Source: Dokdonia donghaensis DSW-1 (GTDB taxonomy: Bacteria > Bacteroidota > Bacteroidia > Flavobacteriales > Flavobacteriaceae). From it: a DNA stretch of 64,000 bases. The notes beneath the pieces are model-generated. The model was given only the letters and a program-made list of their open reading frames with translations. It had not been told where the DNA came from and did no database searches. Shown piece by piece: positions 8,953 through 17,858 of the stretch (its first letter is position 1; every line of letters starts with the position of its first letter). The stretch covers positions 1,684,501-1,748,500 of the forward strand of contig NZ_CP015125.1 of assembly GCF_001653755.1 (NCBI RefSeq), read 5' to 3'. The position numbers and the translations under genes were made by a program.

Positions 8953-9807
8953 ATGGCAAAAAATGTAAGTAATAACGTAACCGTCATTATACCTTGTTAT
9001 AATGATGGTGCCTATGTTTTAGAAGCACTACAATCTGTACTTACACAAACCATATTACCCAGTAAAATCTATATAATAGATGATGGTTCTAATACTGAAA
9101 CAAAGGAAATTTTAAGAAATATAAGTAATGAGCGAGTAGAAATTTTATTCATAAAAAATCAAGGTGTATGTACAGCGAGAAATTATGGTATAAATAAAGC
9201 TACGACTAAGTATATACTTACCCTAGATGCTGACGATAGTTTTGAAAACACATTTATAGAAAAATCTGTTTATATTCTTGATAATAATACTGAGGTAGGT
9301 GTAGTATGTTGTTTTTATAAAGAGTTTGGAGAAGGAGCAGTAAATAAAGACATTATAAAGCCACAAGGTCGCGCAGTTACTGATTTTCTCACAAAAAACA
9401 ATGGTGTTGCTTCTGCTTTATTTAGAAAGGAGTGCTGGGTAGAAGTGGGAGGATATGACACACAATTTGAAAATGGATATGAAGACTGGGATTTTTGGTT
9501 ATCAATCTTAAAAAATTCTTGGAAAATGGAAATTATAAAGGAACCACTTTTTAATTACCGCAAAAAAAAATCTTCAAGGGATACAACTGCCATAGCTTTG
9601 TATGATGAGGAATTGAGAATGAAAATTTTTAAAAAGCATAAAGACTTATATACTAAAAATTTAGACTTCATTTTACAGCAAATGATTTATAAAAATAATA
9701 TTGCCCAAAACCAATTAGAAAAACTTCAAAAAGGAAGGGAGTACAGGTTAGGACATAGCCTACTTTTACCTATAAAATTTTTAAAACAACTTGTAAGTAC
9801 AAAGTGA
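8953..9807 (+). CDS. GT2 glycosyltransferase (tandem paralogue group, member 2)
   Basis: The 284-residue GT-A protein contains TVIIPCYNDGAYVLEALQSV, a LDADDS metal site (about 91-96), CTARNYGINKAT, and the group signature NGYEDWDFWLSILKNSW (about 174-190). The tail YRLGHSLLLPIKFLKQL matches the arrangement in the next gene. The stop TGA overlaps the next start (TGATG at 9805-9809), so the two are probably translationally coupled. Donor and linkage are unknown. Confidence 0.88.
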   Translation: MAKNVSNNVTVIIPCYNDGAYVLEALQSVLTQTILPSKIYIIDDGSNTETKEILRNISNERVEILFIKNQGVCTARNYGINKATTKYILTLDADDSFENTFIEKSVYILDNNTEVGVVCCFYKEFGEGAVNKDIIKPQGRAVTDFLTKNNGVASALFRKECWVEVGGYDTQFENGYEDWDFWLSILKNSWKMEIIKEPLFNYRKKKSSRDTTAIALYDEELRMKIFKKHKDLYTKNLDFILQQMIYKNNIAQNQLEKLQKGREYRLGHSLLLPIKFLKQLVSTK

Positions 9808-10667
9808 TGACTATACCTCAGGTTTCCATAATCGTTCCTTGCTATAAACAAGCTCATTATCTTCAAGAGAGTTTGCAATCTGTTTTAGATCAAACTTTTG
9901 AAGCTTGGGAATGTATCATAGTCAATGATGGAAGTCCTGATAATACAGAAGAAGTGGCTCAAAAGTGGTGTAAAAAAGATGCAAGGTTTAAGTATATAAA
10001 AAAAACTAATGGTGGTTTATCTAGCGCTCGTAATGCTGGTATAGAGATAAGTCGTGGAGAATTTATCCTTCCGCTAGATGCAGATGATGTTTTACATAAA
10101 GCGTTATTAAGTACACTTGTCCCAGTTCTTGAAACTAATCGCGATGTGGCTGTAGTTTCCTGTTATAGTAAGTTCTTTGATGGAACAATAAGTAATATCG
10201 TTAATGAGCTAAAACCTAAAGGAGATAGTTATAAATACTTACTTTATGTAAATCAACTAGTTGCTACATCGTTATACCGGAAGAGCCTCTGGAAATCAGT
10301 GGGAGGCTATGATGAGTCTATGAAAAAAGGATTTGAAGATTGGGAGTTTTGGATTGCAATCACAAAATCTGGGTGGAAATATAAAATAATTCCTGAATAT
10401 TTATTTTACTATAGGAAAGCAAAGAAGTCTATGCTTGTAGATACAATTAATAATCACACAGAAATTGTAAAACAGTACATTATCAATAAGCATAAAGAAC
10501 TTTATATTGAAGATTTTGAAAACTGTGTAGAAGTTTTTACTTACCACCTTAAGGTAAGCAGGGCAAGAGAGAAACGCTTACAAAATAGTATAGATTATAA
10601 ATTAGGAAAAGTTTTACTAAAGCCTTTAAGGTTGTTGGGGCTTTTAAAGACTAAAAATAAAGGGTAA
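9807..10667 (+). CDS. GT2 glycosyltransferase (tandem paralogue group, member 3)
   Basis: The protein is about 286 residues and has SIIVPCYKQAHYLQESLQSV, VNDGSPDNTEEV, the LDADDV metal site, and KGFEDWEFWIAITKSGW. The tail YKLGKVLLKPLRLLGLL parallels that of its upstream neighbour. I prefer the ATG at 9807, overlapping the previous stop by one base; a GTG one codon earlier (9804) is also in frame. Of the three paralogues this and the preceding one look closest, consistent with the most recent duplication. Confidence 0.88.
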   Translation: MTIPQVSIIVPCYKQAHYLQESLQSVLDQTFEAWECIIVNDGSPDNTEEVAQKWCKKDARFKYIKKTNGGLSSARNAGIEISRGEFILPLDADDVLHKALLSTLVPVLETNRDVAVVSCYSKFFDGTISNIVNELKPKGDSYKYLLYVNQLVATSLYRKSLWKSVGGYDESMKKGFEDWEFWIAITKSGWKYKIIPEYLFYYRKAKKSMLVDTINNHTEIVKQYIINKHKELYIEDFENCVEVFTYHLKVSRAREKRLQNSIDYKLGKVLLKPLRLLGLLKTKNKG

Positions 10668-10672
10668 TTACT

Positions 10673-11455
10673 ATGAAAATTTCTGTTGTAATAAGAAATA
10701 AGAATCAAGAGACCGCCCTTACGTTTTTACTCAAAAATCTAGTAGCTAGATATGCTGAGGATGTTGATGAAATAGTTGTTATTGATAATCTCTCTACAGA
10801 TAATAGTAAACAAGTTGCAGAAAACTATGGCTGTCGTTTTGAGAGTATTGAGCAGTTCTCTTATGGCGGAAGTGCAAACTTTGCAGCTAGTAAAGCAAGC
10901 CATCCTATTGTTGTAATCTTTAGTGCTCATTCATACCCAGTAAGTCACGACTTTTTTAAACTTATTAAAGAACGCTTTAAAAATAATGATAAGCTCGCAG
11001 GGCTTCGTTGTTTACATAGTTCTAGCGATTATAGAAGCTATATAAACGAGGTAAGTGCGAATGAGGACCCAAATAAAGCAGGCCTCATTTTTTCTGGATC
11101 TGCCATTAAAAAGTCTGTTTGGGAAATTATTCCTTTTAATGAAAACGTAGCCACTTTTGAAGATAAAGAGTGGTCTACCCGAGTTCTAAAAGCAGGGTAT
11201 GAGATTGACTTTGTTCCTTCCATATTCCACTATGAAATAAAAAGAACTAAAAAGCAACTCTATTTTAGATTTAAAAATGATTTAATAGGTAATTATCAGC
11301 TGTGGCATCAAGATGTTAGTTTCTTATCTGCTACAAAGGGATTTATTGCAACGAGTTTTAGGCTTAAAGTAGGGTTGTTAGTTGATCTGTGGTATACTCT
11401 TAGGCGTTATATCCATACTATTAAGTTTATAATTAATAAACCTAAAAAACTTTAG
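10673..11455 (+). CDS. GT2 glycosyltransferase lacking a canonical DxD, AHxxP type
   Basis: The 260-residue protein begins SVVIRNKNQETALTFLLKNL, with VIDNLSTDNSKQVAENYG near 35-52. Where most GT2 enzymes have DxD, it has VIFSAHSYPVSHDFF (about 83-97). This AHxxP block is seen in a GT2 subgroup often linked to rhamnosyl or deoxy-sugar transfer; that assignment is tentative. FEDKEWSTRVLKAGYEIDFVPS is the acceptor-side element. The next gene begins one base after the stop. Confidence 0.85.
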   Translation: MKISVVIRNKNQETALTFLLKNLVARYAEDVDEIVVIDNLSTDNSKQVAENYGCRFESIEQFSYGGSANFAASKASHPIVVIFSAHSYPVSHDFFKLIKERFKNNDKLAGLRCLHSSSDYRSYINEVSANEDPNKAGLIFSGSAIKKSVWEIIPFNENVATFEDKEWSTRVLKAGYEIDFVPSIFHYEIKRTKKQLYFRFKNDLIGNYQLWHQDVSFLSATKGFIATSFRLKVGLLVDLWYTLRRYIHTIKFIINKPKKL

Positions 11456-11456
11456 T

Positions 11457-12497
11457 TTGCAAAACCATCTTAGCTCTCGCCGAGTAAATAATTTTGATTT
11501 TTTACGATTTCTGTTTGCGGTATTTGTGATTATTACACATTCATATGCATTGTCGGGTTTAGAAAGTCAACAAGATTTATTACAGCATATTACTAATAAT
11601 CAAGCTAGTTTTTCTAGTATAGGTTTGAGTGGTTTTTTTGTAATAAGTGGGTATTTTATCTTTAAAAGTTTTGAACGAAGTAGTCACTTTTATGAGTATT
11701 TAAAAAAACGAGTTTTAAGAGTTTTTCCGGCTTTACTAGTAGTACTACTTTTATCACTTTTATTTGTAGGTTCGATATATGAAGGTAAAACACCACTATT
11801 ATTAAATTCTAGCTTTTGGACATACCTTCCTAATAATTTATCACTATACGGCTTTCAGGGCGTCATTTCTGGAGTTTTTGAGGAGAATTCTTATCACTCT
11901 ATAAATGGGTCACTATGGACCATACAGTATGAGTTTTCTTTGTACTTAGCCATAGCTCTCCTGTTTTTTATAAAAGGTAGGCCTATTTTTATAACAATAG
12001 TCATTAGTTTCATAGTATTGGTAATGTTAAGTATGTATCACTTATGGATTGATACATTTGGAGGTGTTAAGATTTTAGGTATGCAAGGTTTGCATATATT
12101 AAACCTTGGAAGTTTTTTTGTGGTAGGATCTTTACTTGCAATATTAGACTTTACAAAATGGAATAGTAAAATGCTTGTTAGTTTACTGTTTATTATAATA
12201 TTAGTTTTCTTTAAGATAGGCTTATATAATCAAGTAAAGCACATCTTATTTCCTCCCTTTATTGTTGGTTTAGGTTTTCTTCCAGTTAAGCACATCTCCA
12301 ATTTTTCAAAATTTGGAGATCCTTCTTATGGGATTTATATCTATGCATTTCCAGTACAACAATTACTAATCTATTTATATAGACCTATTATAGAGATTTT
12401 TATTATTCTTTCAATATCTATATCAATTTTGTTTGGTTATTTATCTTGGCATCTTATAGAAAAGAGAGCTATGTTGTACAAACAGAGAAGAAGTTAA
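11457..12497 (+). CDS. Acyltransferase-3 family membrane O-acyltransferase (OafA-like)
   Basis: The 346-residue multi-pass membrane protein opens with NNFDFLRFLFAVFVIITHSY, containing the conserved catalytic-type His near residue 28. SGFFVISGYFIFKSFE (about 59-74) follows, then a basic stretch KKRVLRVFPALLVVLL. NGSLWTIQYEFSLYL (about 149-163) is also a family hallmark. Members transfer acetyl or other acyl groups to sugars. The start is a TTG one base after the preceding stop; no ATG lies early enough to retain the first motif. It overlaps no neighbour, and the next ATG is 2 bp past its stop. Confidence 0.88.
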   Translation: MQNHLSSRRVNNFDFLRFLFAVFVIITHSYALSGLESQQDLLQHITNNQASFSSIGLSGFFVISGYFIFKSFERSSHFYEYLKKRVLRVFPALLVVLLLSLLFVGSIYEGKTPLLLNSSFWTYLPNNLSLYGFQGVISGVFEENSYHSINGSLWTIQYEFSLYLAIALLFFIKGRPIFITIVISFIVLVMLSMYHLWIDTFGGVKILGMQGLHILNLGSFFVVGSLLAILDFTKWNSKMLVSLLFIIILVFFKIGLYNQVKHILFPPFIVGLGFLPVKHISNFSKFGDPSYGIYIYAFPVQQLLIYLYRPIIEIFIILSISISILFGYLSWHLIEKRAMLYKQRRS

Positions 12498-12499
12498 AA

Positions 12500-13663
12500 A
12501 TGATAAACCAAGTTAAAATTCTTATAATTGGTCCAATAGCTGATTTTGGAGGTAGAGAGGTTGAAGCAAAAATTTTAGCAAATAGTTTTGTTAAATTTTA
12601 TATGGTAAACTTTCTTTCCACTATTCACATGACAGAAAAGTCATATGCATTATTAAATCATAAAAATTTTACTTGGAGTAACGTATCAAGAAAAATATAT
12701 CAAGAGCATTTATTGATAAGGTTATCGAGTAAGCTTACTAAATTTTTGAATGGTAGAGTTGATGCTCCCATTACTTTTATGGGAAATAAAGTTACGCATC
12801 AATTATATGATTTTAATAAGCTTTATTTGCAGACAATTCAGAGTGCTATCTCAGAAAATGATGTTATTGTTTTCTGTGGAGATTTTCAATCAAAATGGTT
12901 AAAAGAAATAGTTGACTATTCATTTACGCACAAAAAAAAGTTTCTTTTTAGAACAACTGGGACAATTTATGCAATAACCGATGAGTTGAAGTCTATCTTT
13001 AAAAATGATTATAGAATTTTAATACATTCTAAGCTCAATGGTCTTGCTACGGATAAAATATGGACAAACAATAAAACAATTATTGATCAAACTACTTTAA
13101 ATGAAGGGCAACTATTAAAAATTCCATTAGATTACGGTAAAAATATAACTTACGGTTATCTAGGTCGTTTTGGCAAGGAAAAAGGAATTTTAGAATTATT
13201 GCAAATAACAGATTCATTAAGAATACCTATCATTTTTGCTGGTGATGGCCCGTTTAAAAGTGAGGTTATTGAATTTTGTTCAAAGCGAACAGAACGCGCT
13301 TTCATAGGTAAATTAAAAAGTGAAGAGATAACAACATTTTTTTCTAAAATAGATGTCTTAATTATTCCATCGTTAGAGGAGGCTGGTCCTTTAGTAGGTA
13401 TAGAGGCAATGGCAGCCGGTAAAATAATCATCTCTACTAAAGTAGGAGCAACCCAAGAACGTCTAGAGGATACAGATAATCAATTTTGGTTTGATATAAA
13501 TGACCCTCAATCGCTTTTAGATACAATTAAGTTTGTTGAGTCCTTATCCCAAGACGAACTAGTTAGAGTTAAAAGACAAGTAAGAGAACGTTATCTTGCA
13601 AAGTATAGTAATACAGAAGTTGCTTCTCAATACATTAGCATTGTTAAAGAATTGCTTAATTGA
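12500..13663 (+). CDS. GT4-type glycosyltransferase
   Basis: The 387-residue GT-B enzyme has an N-terminal ILIIGPIADFGGREVEAKIL and a C-terminal Rossmann domain: YGYLGRFGKEKGILELLQI, IIFAGDGPFKSEV, and the EX7E-type motif PSLEEAGPLVGIEAMAAG. I placed the start at the ATG at 12500, two bases after the preceding stop. A longer frame from 12446 would add 18 residues overlapping the acyltransferase and lacks family similarity. The sequence here is notably AT-rich, even for the locus. Donor sugar is unknown. Confidence 0.88.
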   Translation: MINQVKILIIGPIADFGGREVEAKILANSFVKFYMVNFLSTIHMTEKSYALLNHKNFTWSNVSRKIYQEHLLIRLSSKLTKFLNGRVDAPITFMGNKVTHQLYDFNKLYLQTIQSAISENDVIVFCGDFQSKWLKEIVDYSFTHKKKFLFRTTGTIYAITDELKSIFKNDYRILIHSKLNGLATDKIWTNNKTIIDQTTLNEGQLLKIPLDYGKNITYGYLGRFGKEKGILELLQITDSLRIPIIFAGDGPFKSEVIEFCSKRTERAFIGKLKSEEITTFFSKIDVLIIPSLEEAGPLVGIEAMAAGKIIISTKVGATQERLEDTDNQFWFDINDPQSLLDTIKFVESLSQDELVRVKRQVRERYLAKYSNTEVASQYISIVKELLN

Positions 13664-14814
13664 AAATTCTAACCGTAGCCATACCGAATCATCACTTTTT
13701 TCAATGGGTAAACCAGCTGGAAGAAGCTGGTTATGAAGTCTATTGGTTTGATATTACAGACAGTGGTCCGTCATCTCAAAAAATCCCTTGGGTAACTCAA
13801 ATAAAGGGATGGAGACTTCGATACGATTTTCCTCTACGATCACGTGTAAAAAAGTATTTTCCTAAGACGTATAAGTATATTCAAAAACTTAATGAAAATG
13901 CAGTAGATATTGCTTTCGCGAAAGCGCTAAAAACTATAAATCCCGATATAATACATTGCTTTGAGATGCAACTTTCAGGCCTACCTATTTACTCAATAAT
14001 AAAAGACATAAACGTACCACTCATTTACTCGTCGTGGGGGAGTGACCTTTATAGTTATGAGAGCCTCGGTATGAGCAACAGTGAGGTAAATAATTTTTTA
14101 GGCAGAGTAGGTTTTTTAGTGACAGATTGTAATAGAGATAAAGAAATCGCTCGTCAAAATGGTTTTAAGGGACATTTTTTAGGTGTTTTCCCTGGTAATG
14201 GAGGATTATCAATAAAGGAACAATCAAGCATAGCTACTTCAAGTAGAAAAAACATCATTATAAAAGGATATGATGATGGCGTAGGGCAAGCTCTTGTTGT
14301 TTTAAAAGCACTAGAGATTGTACCCTACGATGTATTAAAGACCTTCAAAATAATAATTTATAGCGCAGATAAAATTGTTGAAAAGTATGTAAATAACGCT
14401 ACTTTTTTTAAAAATCTAGAGGTACGTTTATATCCTCGTTATCGTTTTATAGATAATGAAGAATTACTCATAATGATGGGAGAGAGTGCTATACATATAG
14501 CTAGCAGTCTTTCAGACGGGATGCCTAATGCGCTCTTAGAAGCTATGGCTATGGGGGCTTTTCCCATACAATCTAATCCAGGGGGAGCGACCCAAGAAGT
14601 AATAACAGATGGTGAGAATGGCTTTCTTATTAAAAACCCACTAGATACCATAGAGATTGCCCATCATATAGAGGCAGCGCTAGTTAATGAAGGTTTAAGA
14701 ACCAGAGCACAAAAAATGAATACTACATTTATACAGGATCACTATAGTAGAAGTACCTTACAACCCCAGATTATAGCATTATACAAAGAGGTGTATTATA
14801 AGCAACTTTCATAA
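13660..14814 (+). CDS. GT4-type glycosyltransferase
   Basis: This 384-residue GT-B protein begins with a TTG that overlaps the preceding stop by four bases. It has SSWGSDLYSYESLG in the N-terminal half and the nucleotide-binding C-terminal motif SSLSDGMPNALLEAMAMG, followed by PIQSNPGGATQEVI. Residues about 84-88 (AFAKA) are encoded by an exact copy of the iterated palindrome. The position, between the two domains' early helices, suggests a tolerated surface helix. Its stop overlaps the next start (TAATG). Confidence 0.87.
   Translation: MKILTVAIPNHHFFQWVNQLEEAGYEVYWFDITDSGPSSQKIPWVTQIKGWRLRYDFPLRSRVKKYFPKTYKYIQKLNENAVDIAFAKALKTINPDIIHCFEMQLSGLPIYSIIKDINVPLIYSSWGSDLYSYESLGMSNSEVNNFLGRVGFLVTDCNRDKEIARQNGFKGHFLGVFPGNGGLSIKEQSSIATSSRKNIIIKGYDDGVGQALVVLKALEIVPYDVLKTFKIIIYSADKIVEKYVNNATFFKNLEVRLYPRYRFIDNEELLIMMGESAIHIASSLSDGMPNALLEAMAMGAFPIQSNPGGATQEVITDGENGFLIKNPLDTIEIAHHIEAALVNEGLRTRAQKMNTTFIQDHYSRSTLQPQIIALYKEVYYKQLS
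13912..13925. repeat. Iterated palindrome, exact copy 3 (intragenic, AFAKA phase)
   Basis: Lies in the GT4 gene starting at 13660 and is translated as part of DIAFAKALK. Outer symmetry reaches 13911 (T) / 13926 (G) only partly. Confidence 0.95.
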
Positions 14815-15692
14815 TGGATATTTCATTTTTAATTGTAACCAGAAACAGACCAAAAGCTCTTAGAGTTACACTTGATAAGCTGGCAGATATTATAGATCTA
14901 GCTAGCCAGGAGGTGTGGGTACATATAGACGGCTGCGAGAAAACATCGCCACTAATTAATGAGTATAAATGGGTGCAATGGAGCAAAAGCGAGAAGAGCC
15001 AGAGCGCCTCACCCGCTCGTAACATATTATATAAAAAAGCCAGTGGAACCATTTTTATAGGGCTTGATGACGACGCGCACCCCATAAGCCCAAATTTTAT
15101 AGAAGAGGTTTTAGTGCGCTTTCGCGAAAACAAGCATCTCGGTATTCTTGCCTTTCAAGAAGTCCGTGGTATATATAGTGCAGATGTAGATGCCCTTGCA
15201 GTAAAACGCAGCGGAAAAGCCTATGTTACAAATGATTTTGTAGGTTGTGGATTTGCAGTAAGTAAAAAAGCATACAATGCTACAAATGGTTTTCCGCTAT
15301 GGATGGATATTTACGGAGAAGAGTCTGCCGTAGCCATAGAAGTACTAGATGCCGGTTATGAAATTATTTATGATTATAACCTTATTGTAAATCATAGAGT
15401 AGATGTTGAAAAACGTAAGTCTATGGGGAGAAATTACTTTAGATTTGAACATCAGTTAAAGAATGTCATAAGTTTTTACCTAGTATACTACCCAAAACCA
15501 GCGTTAAAAATAGCAAAAACGCTTTTTCATAATTTTAGAAAATATGCAATAAAGGACACAACTTATTTTATGTCTTTTATGAAAGTATGTGGGCGTACTT
15601 GTATAGATTTTAGAAAAATCTTAAAGTATAGATCGCCTGTAAACCAGCAAACTATCAGCCATAAAGATAAATTAGCACCTCTCAAGTATTAA
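14814..15692 (+). CDS. GT2-family glycosyltransferase
   Basis: The 292-residue GT-A protein has ISFLIVTRNRPKALRVTLDKL at the start, a GLDDDAHP metal-site segment (about 83-90), and GCGFAVSKKAYNATNGF with WMDIYGEESAVAIEVLDAGY as acceptor-side blocks. The start ATG overlaps the previous stop as TAATG. A one-mismatch copy of the iterated palindrome encodes VRFRENKH near residue 103. A 132-bp gap separates it from the nonulosonate genes, so this is probably the end of one transcriptional block. Confidence 0.87.
   Translation: MDISFLIVTRNRPKALRVTLDKLADIIDLASQEVWVHIDGCEKTSPLINEYKWVQWSKSEKSQSASPARNILYKKASGTIFIGLDDDAHPISPNFIEEVLVRFRENKHLGILAFQEVRGIYSADVDALAVKRSGKAYVTNDFVGCGFAVSKKAYNATNGFPLWMDIYGEESAVAIEVLDAGYEIIYDYNLIVNHRVDVEKRKSMGRNYFRFEHQLKNVISFYLVYYPKPALKIAKTLFHNFRKYAIKDTTYFMSFMKVCGRTCIDFRKILKYRSPVNQQTISHKDKLAPLKY
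15118..15131. repeat. Iterated palindrome, near copy (GCTTTCGCGAAAAC)
   Basis: One substitution from the exact form, at the second-last base. Translated in the RFRE phase inside the glycosyltransferase gene 14814-15692. Confidence 0.8.
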
Positions 15693-15824
15693 TTTTAGAT
15701 GACTAGCCATCTACAGTTGGGGCATAATTCAATAAGAAACACTTACCTTTTAACCGAAAAATACATACTTTTATCGACCAACTATGTAGAACTTGTTAAA
15801 TAGTTCTTAACTCAAACCCAACCA

Positions 15825-16988
15825 ATGAGAAAAATAGGATTTATCCCCTTGCGCAAAGGCTCAAAGGGCATACCAGGTAAAAATAAAAAGAAGCTGCTAG
15901 GCCGTCCTTTATTTTGCTGGGCGCTTGGTGAGGCAATTGCATCTCAACTAGACACCATTTATATTTTTACAGATGATGATGATATCATCACTTTTGTTCA
16001 TAAGGAATACCACTGGACAGACAAGGTAAAGACCATAAAACGTAGCGAAGAAAGCGCTACAGATGCAGCTTCTACGGAGATGGGAATGCTAGAGTTTGTA
16101 AATGGTCTAGAAGAGCCTTTTGATATAGTATGCTTATTGCAAGCAACCTCTCCTTTTACTACTTCGGTAGATATAAATGCGTGCATAGATAAAGTGCAGT
16201 CGGGAGCAAATTATGATTCGGCACTTACGGTTGTAAATACGCATCGTTTTACTTGGTATGAAGACGGTACACCAAAAAATTATGACGTTTTTAATCGCCC
16301 ACGTAGACAAGATTTTGAAGGCTTACTTATAGAGAATGGAGCTTGTTATGTGACTACAATTAGCGCTTTTCGCGAAAGCAAAAACAGAATAAGCGGTAAC
16401 ATCGCCACAGTACAAATGCCTGAAGATAGCCTCACAGAGATAGATACACTCACAGACTGGAAAATAGCAGAAGAATTACTAGCTGCTCGTTTAAAAGCTA
16501 AGAAACAAAGCAACCGTATCACCCATCTTATACTTGATGTAGATGGCGTTTTTACAGATGGTTGTATTTATTATGGTGCAGAGGGCGAACTTATGAAAAA
16601 GTTTGATATGCGCGATGGTATGGGGCTAGAGATATTGAGACAGTACAACGTTGAGGTGATGGTAATGACCTCAGAAGACTCACAGGTTGTGGCTTCTAGA
16701 ATGAAGAAGCTCAAAATTAAAGACGTCTTTATGGGCGTAAAAGATAAATACAGTCTGCTTTCTAGAATCGTAACTGATAGGGGGCTATCATTTTCAAACA
16801 TTGCCTATATAGGTGATGATGTAAATGATATGGCAAATATTTGTGTAGCAGGATGGTCATTTACCCCAGCTAATGCGACAATGCCTATCAAAAATCACGC
16901 AGACGTAATACTAAAGAATAATAGTGCAGAAGGAGCCATACGCGAGGCCTGTGACTTTATTATAAAATATAACAATAGATATGAGTAA
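15825..16988 (+). CDS. Fusion: acylneuraminate cytidylyltransferase + KdsC-like HAD phosphatase
   Basis: Residues 1 to about 225 are a NeuA-type cytidylyltransferase, with IPLRKGSKGIPGKN (CTP-binding loop) and LLQATSPF. Residues about 232-387 are a KdsC-like HAD phosphatase with LILDVDGVFTDG (nucleophile Asp near 237), KKFDMRDGMGLEIL and YIGDDVNDM. The activities expected are activation of a nonulosonic acid to the CMP sugar and removal of a phosphate from its 9-phosphate precursor. The 3' end overlaps the neuB-like gene by 8 bp. Upstream, ATACTTTTAT near 15766 is one base off a TAnnTTTG -7 box, so a promoter may lie in the 132-bp gap. Confidence 0.92.
   Translation: MRKIGFIPLRKGSKGIPGKNKKKLLGRPLFCWALGEAIASQLDTIYIFTDDDDIITFVHKEYHWTDKVKTIKRSEESATDAASTEMGMLEFVNGLEEPFDIVCLLQATSPFTTSVDINACIDKVQSGANYDSALTVVNTHRFTWYEDGTPKNYDVFNRPRRQDFEGLLIENGACYVTTISAFRESKNRISGNIATVQMPEDSLTEIDTLTDWKIAEELLAARLKAKKQSNRITHLILDVDGVFTDGCIYYGAEGELMKKFDMRDGMGLEILRQYNVEVMVMTSEDSQVVASRMKKLKIKDVFMGVKDKYSLLSRIVTDRGLSFSNIAYIGDDVNDMANICVAGWSFTPANATMPIKNHADVILKNNSAEGAIREACDFIIKYNNRYE
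16365..16379. repeat. Iterated palindrome, near copy with one inserted T
   Basis: GCTTTTCGCGAAAGC, translated as SAFRES in the cytidylyltransferase domain. Cytidylyltransferases often have a similar peptide here, so it may be coincidental. Confidence 0.5.
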
Positions 16989-17856
16989 TTATAAAGCTCC
17001 TTACACCATTGCAGAGATAGGTGGTAACCACAAAGGTGATATGGAGATAGCAAAAGAAATGATCAAAGTAGCCGCTATCTTTTGTAAGGTAGATGCCGTA
17101 AAATTTCAGAAGCGACACAATATAGAACTGCTCACTAAGGAGCAGTATGAAGCCCCACACCCTAACCCTATAAACTCATATGGAGATACGTATGGAGCAC
17201 ACAGAGAGTTTTTAGAATTTGATGTAAATCAGCACGCAGAGCTTAAGGCTTTTTGTGAAGAATTAGGTATTACCTATGCAACTTCGGTCTGGGATACAAC
17301 GAGTGCAAAAGAAATAGCTGGACTTCATCCAGAGTTTATAAAAATACCTAGTGCTTGTAATAATCATTACGAAATGCTAGGCTGGTTATGTGAAAATTAC
17401 AACGGAGAGATACATTGCTCTACAGGGATGACTACTAGAGATGAGATCGAGGAGTTAGTACAGTTTTTTGAAAAGCATAACAGAGGGAAAGACTTAGTAC
17501 TTTATAACTGTACATCTGGATATCCAGTACCCTTTCCAGATGTTTGTTTGCTGGATATTAAAACGCTCATCGAGAAGTATGGCGATCGTGTAAAGCACAT
17601 CGGGTTTTCTGGACACCATCTGGGTATTGCTGTAGATGTTGCTGCTTACACCCTAGGGGCAAATATAGTAGAGCGTCATTATACATTAGACCGTACTTGG
17701 AAGGGTACAGATCACAGTGCATCACTGGAACCGGCAGGTATGCGCAAACTCGCGAGAGACTTAAGAGCAGTACATCAAGCACTAGACTATAAAGGGACAG
17801 ATATCTTGCCCATTGAGCAAGTACAACGTGATAAGCTTAAGTATCGTAAAGCATAA
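16981..17856 (+). CDS. N-acetylneuraminate synthase-family protein lacking the C-terminal SAF domain
   Basis: The 291-residue TIM-barrel protein has TIAEIGGNHKGDMEIAKEMI, AVKFQKR, YATSVWDTTSAKEIAG, FIKIPSACNNHYEML, STGMTTRDEI, and HYTLDRTWKGTDHSASLEP. These are NeuB-family substrate and metal motifs. NeuB proteins usually run to about 340-360 residues and end in a SAF (antifreeze-like) domain. This one stops after the barrel, and the next gene starts 2 bp later, so the domain is absent rather than frameshifted away. It would condense phosphoenolpyruvate with a mannosamine- or mannose-type sugar. Coupling to a phosphatase-fused NeuA suggests a 6-phosphate substrate (inference). Confidence 0.9.
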   Translation: MSNYKAPYTIAEIGGNHKGDMEIAKEMIKVAAIFCKVDAVKFQKRHNIELLTKEQYEAPHPNPINSYGDTYGAHREFLEFDVNQHAELKAFCEELGITYATSVWDTTSAKEIAGLHPEFIKIPSACNNHYEMLGWLCENYNGEIHCSTGMTTRDEIEELVQFFEKHNRGKDLVLYNCTSGYPVPFPDVCLLDIKTLIEKYGDRVKHIGFSGHHLGIAVDVAAYTLGANIVERHYTLDRTWKGTDHSASLEPAGMRKLARDLRAVHQALDYKGTDILPIEQVQRDKLKYRKA

Positions 17857-17858
17857 TA

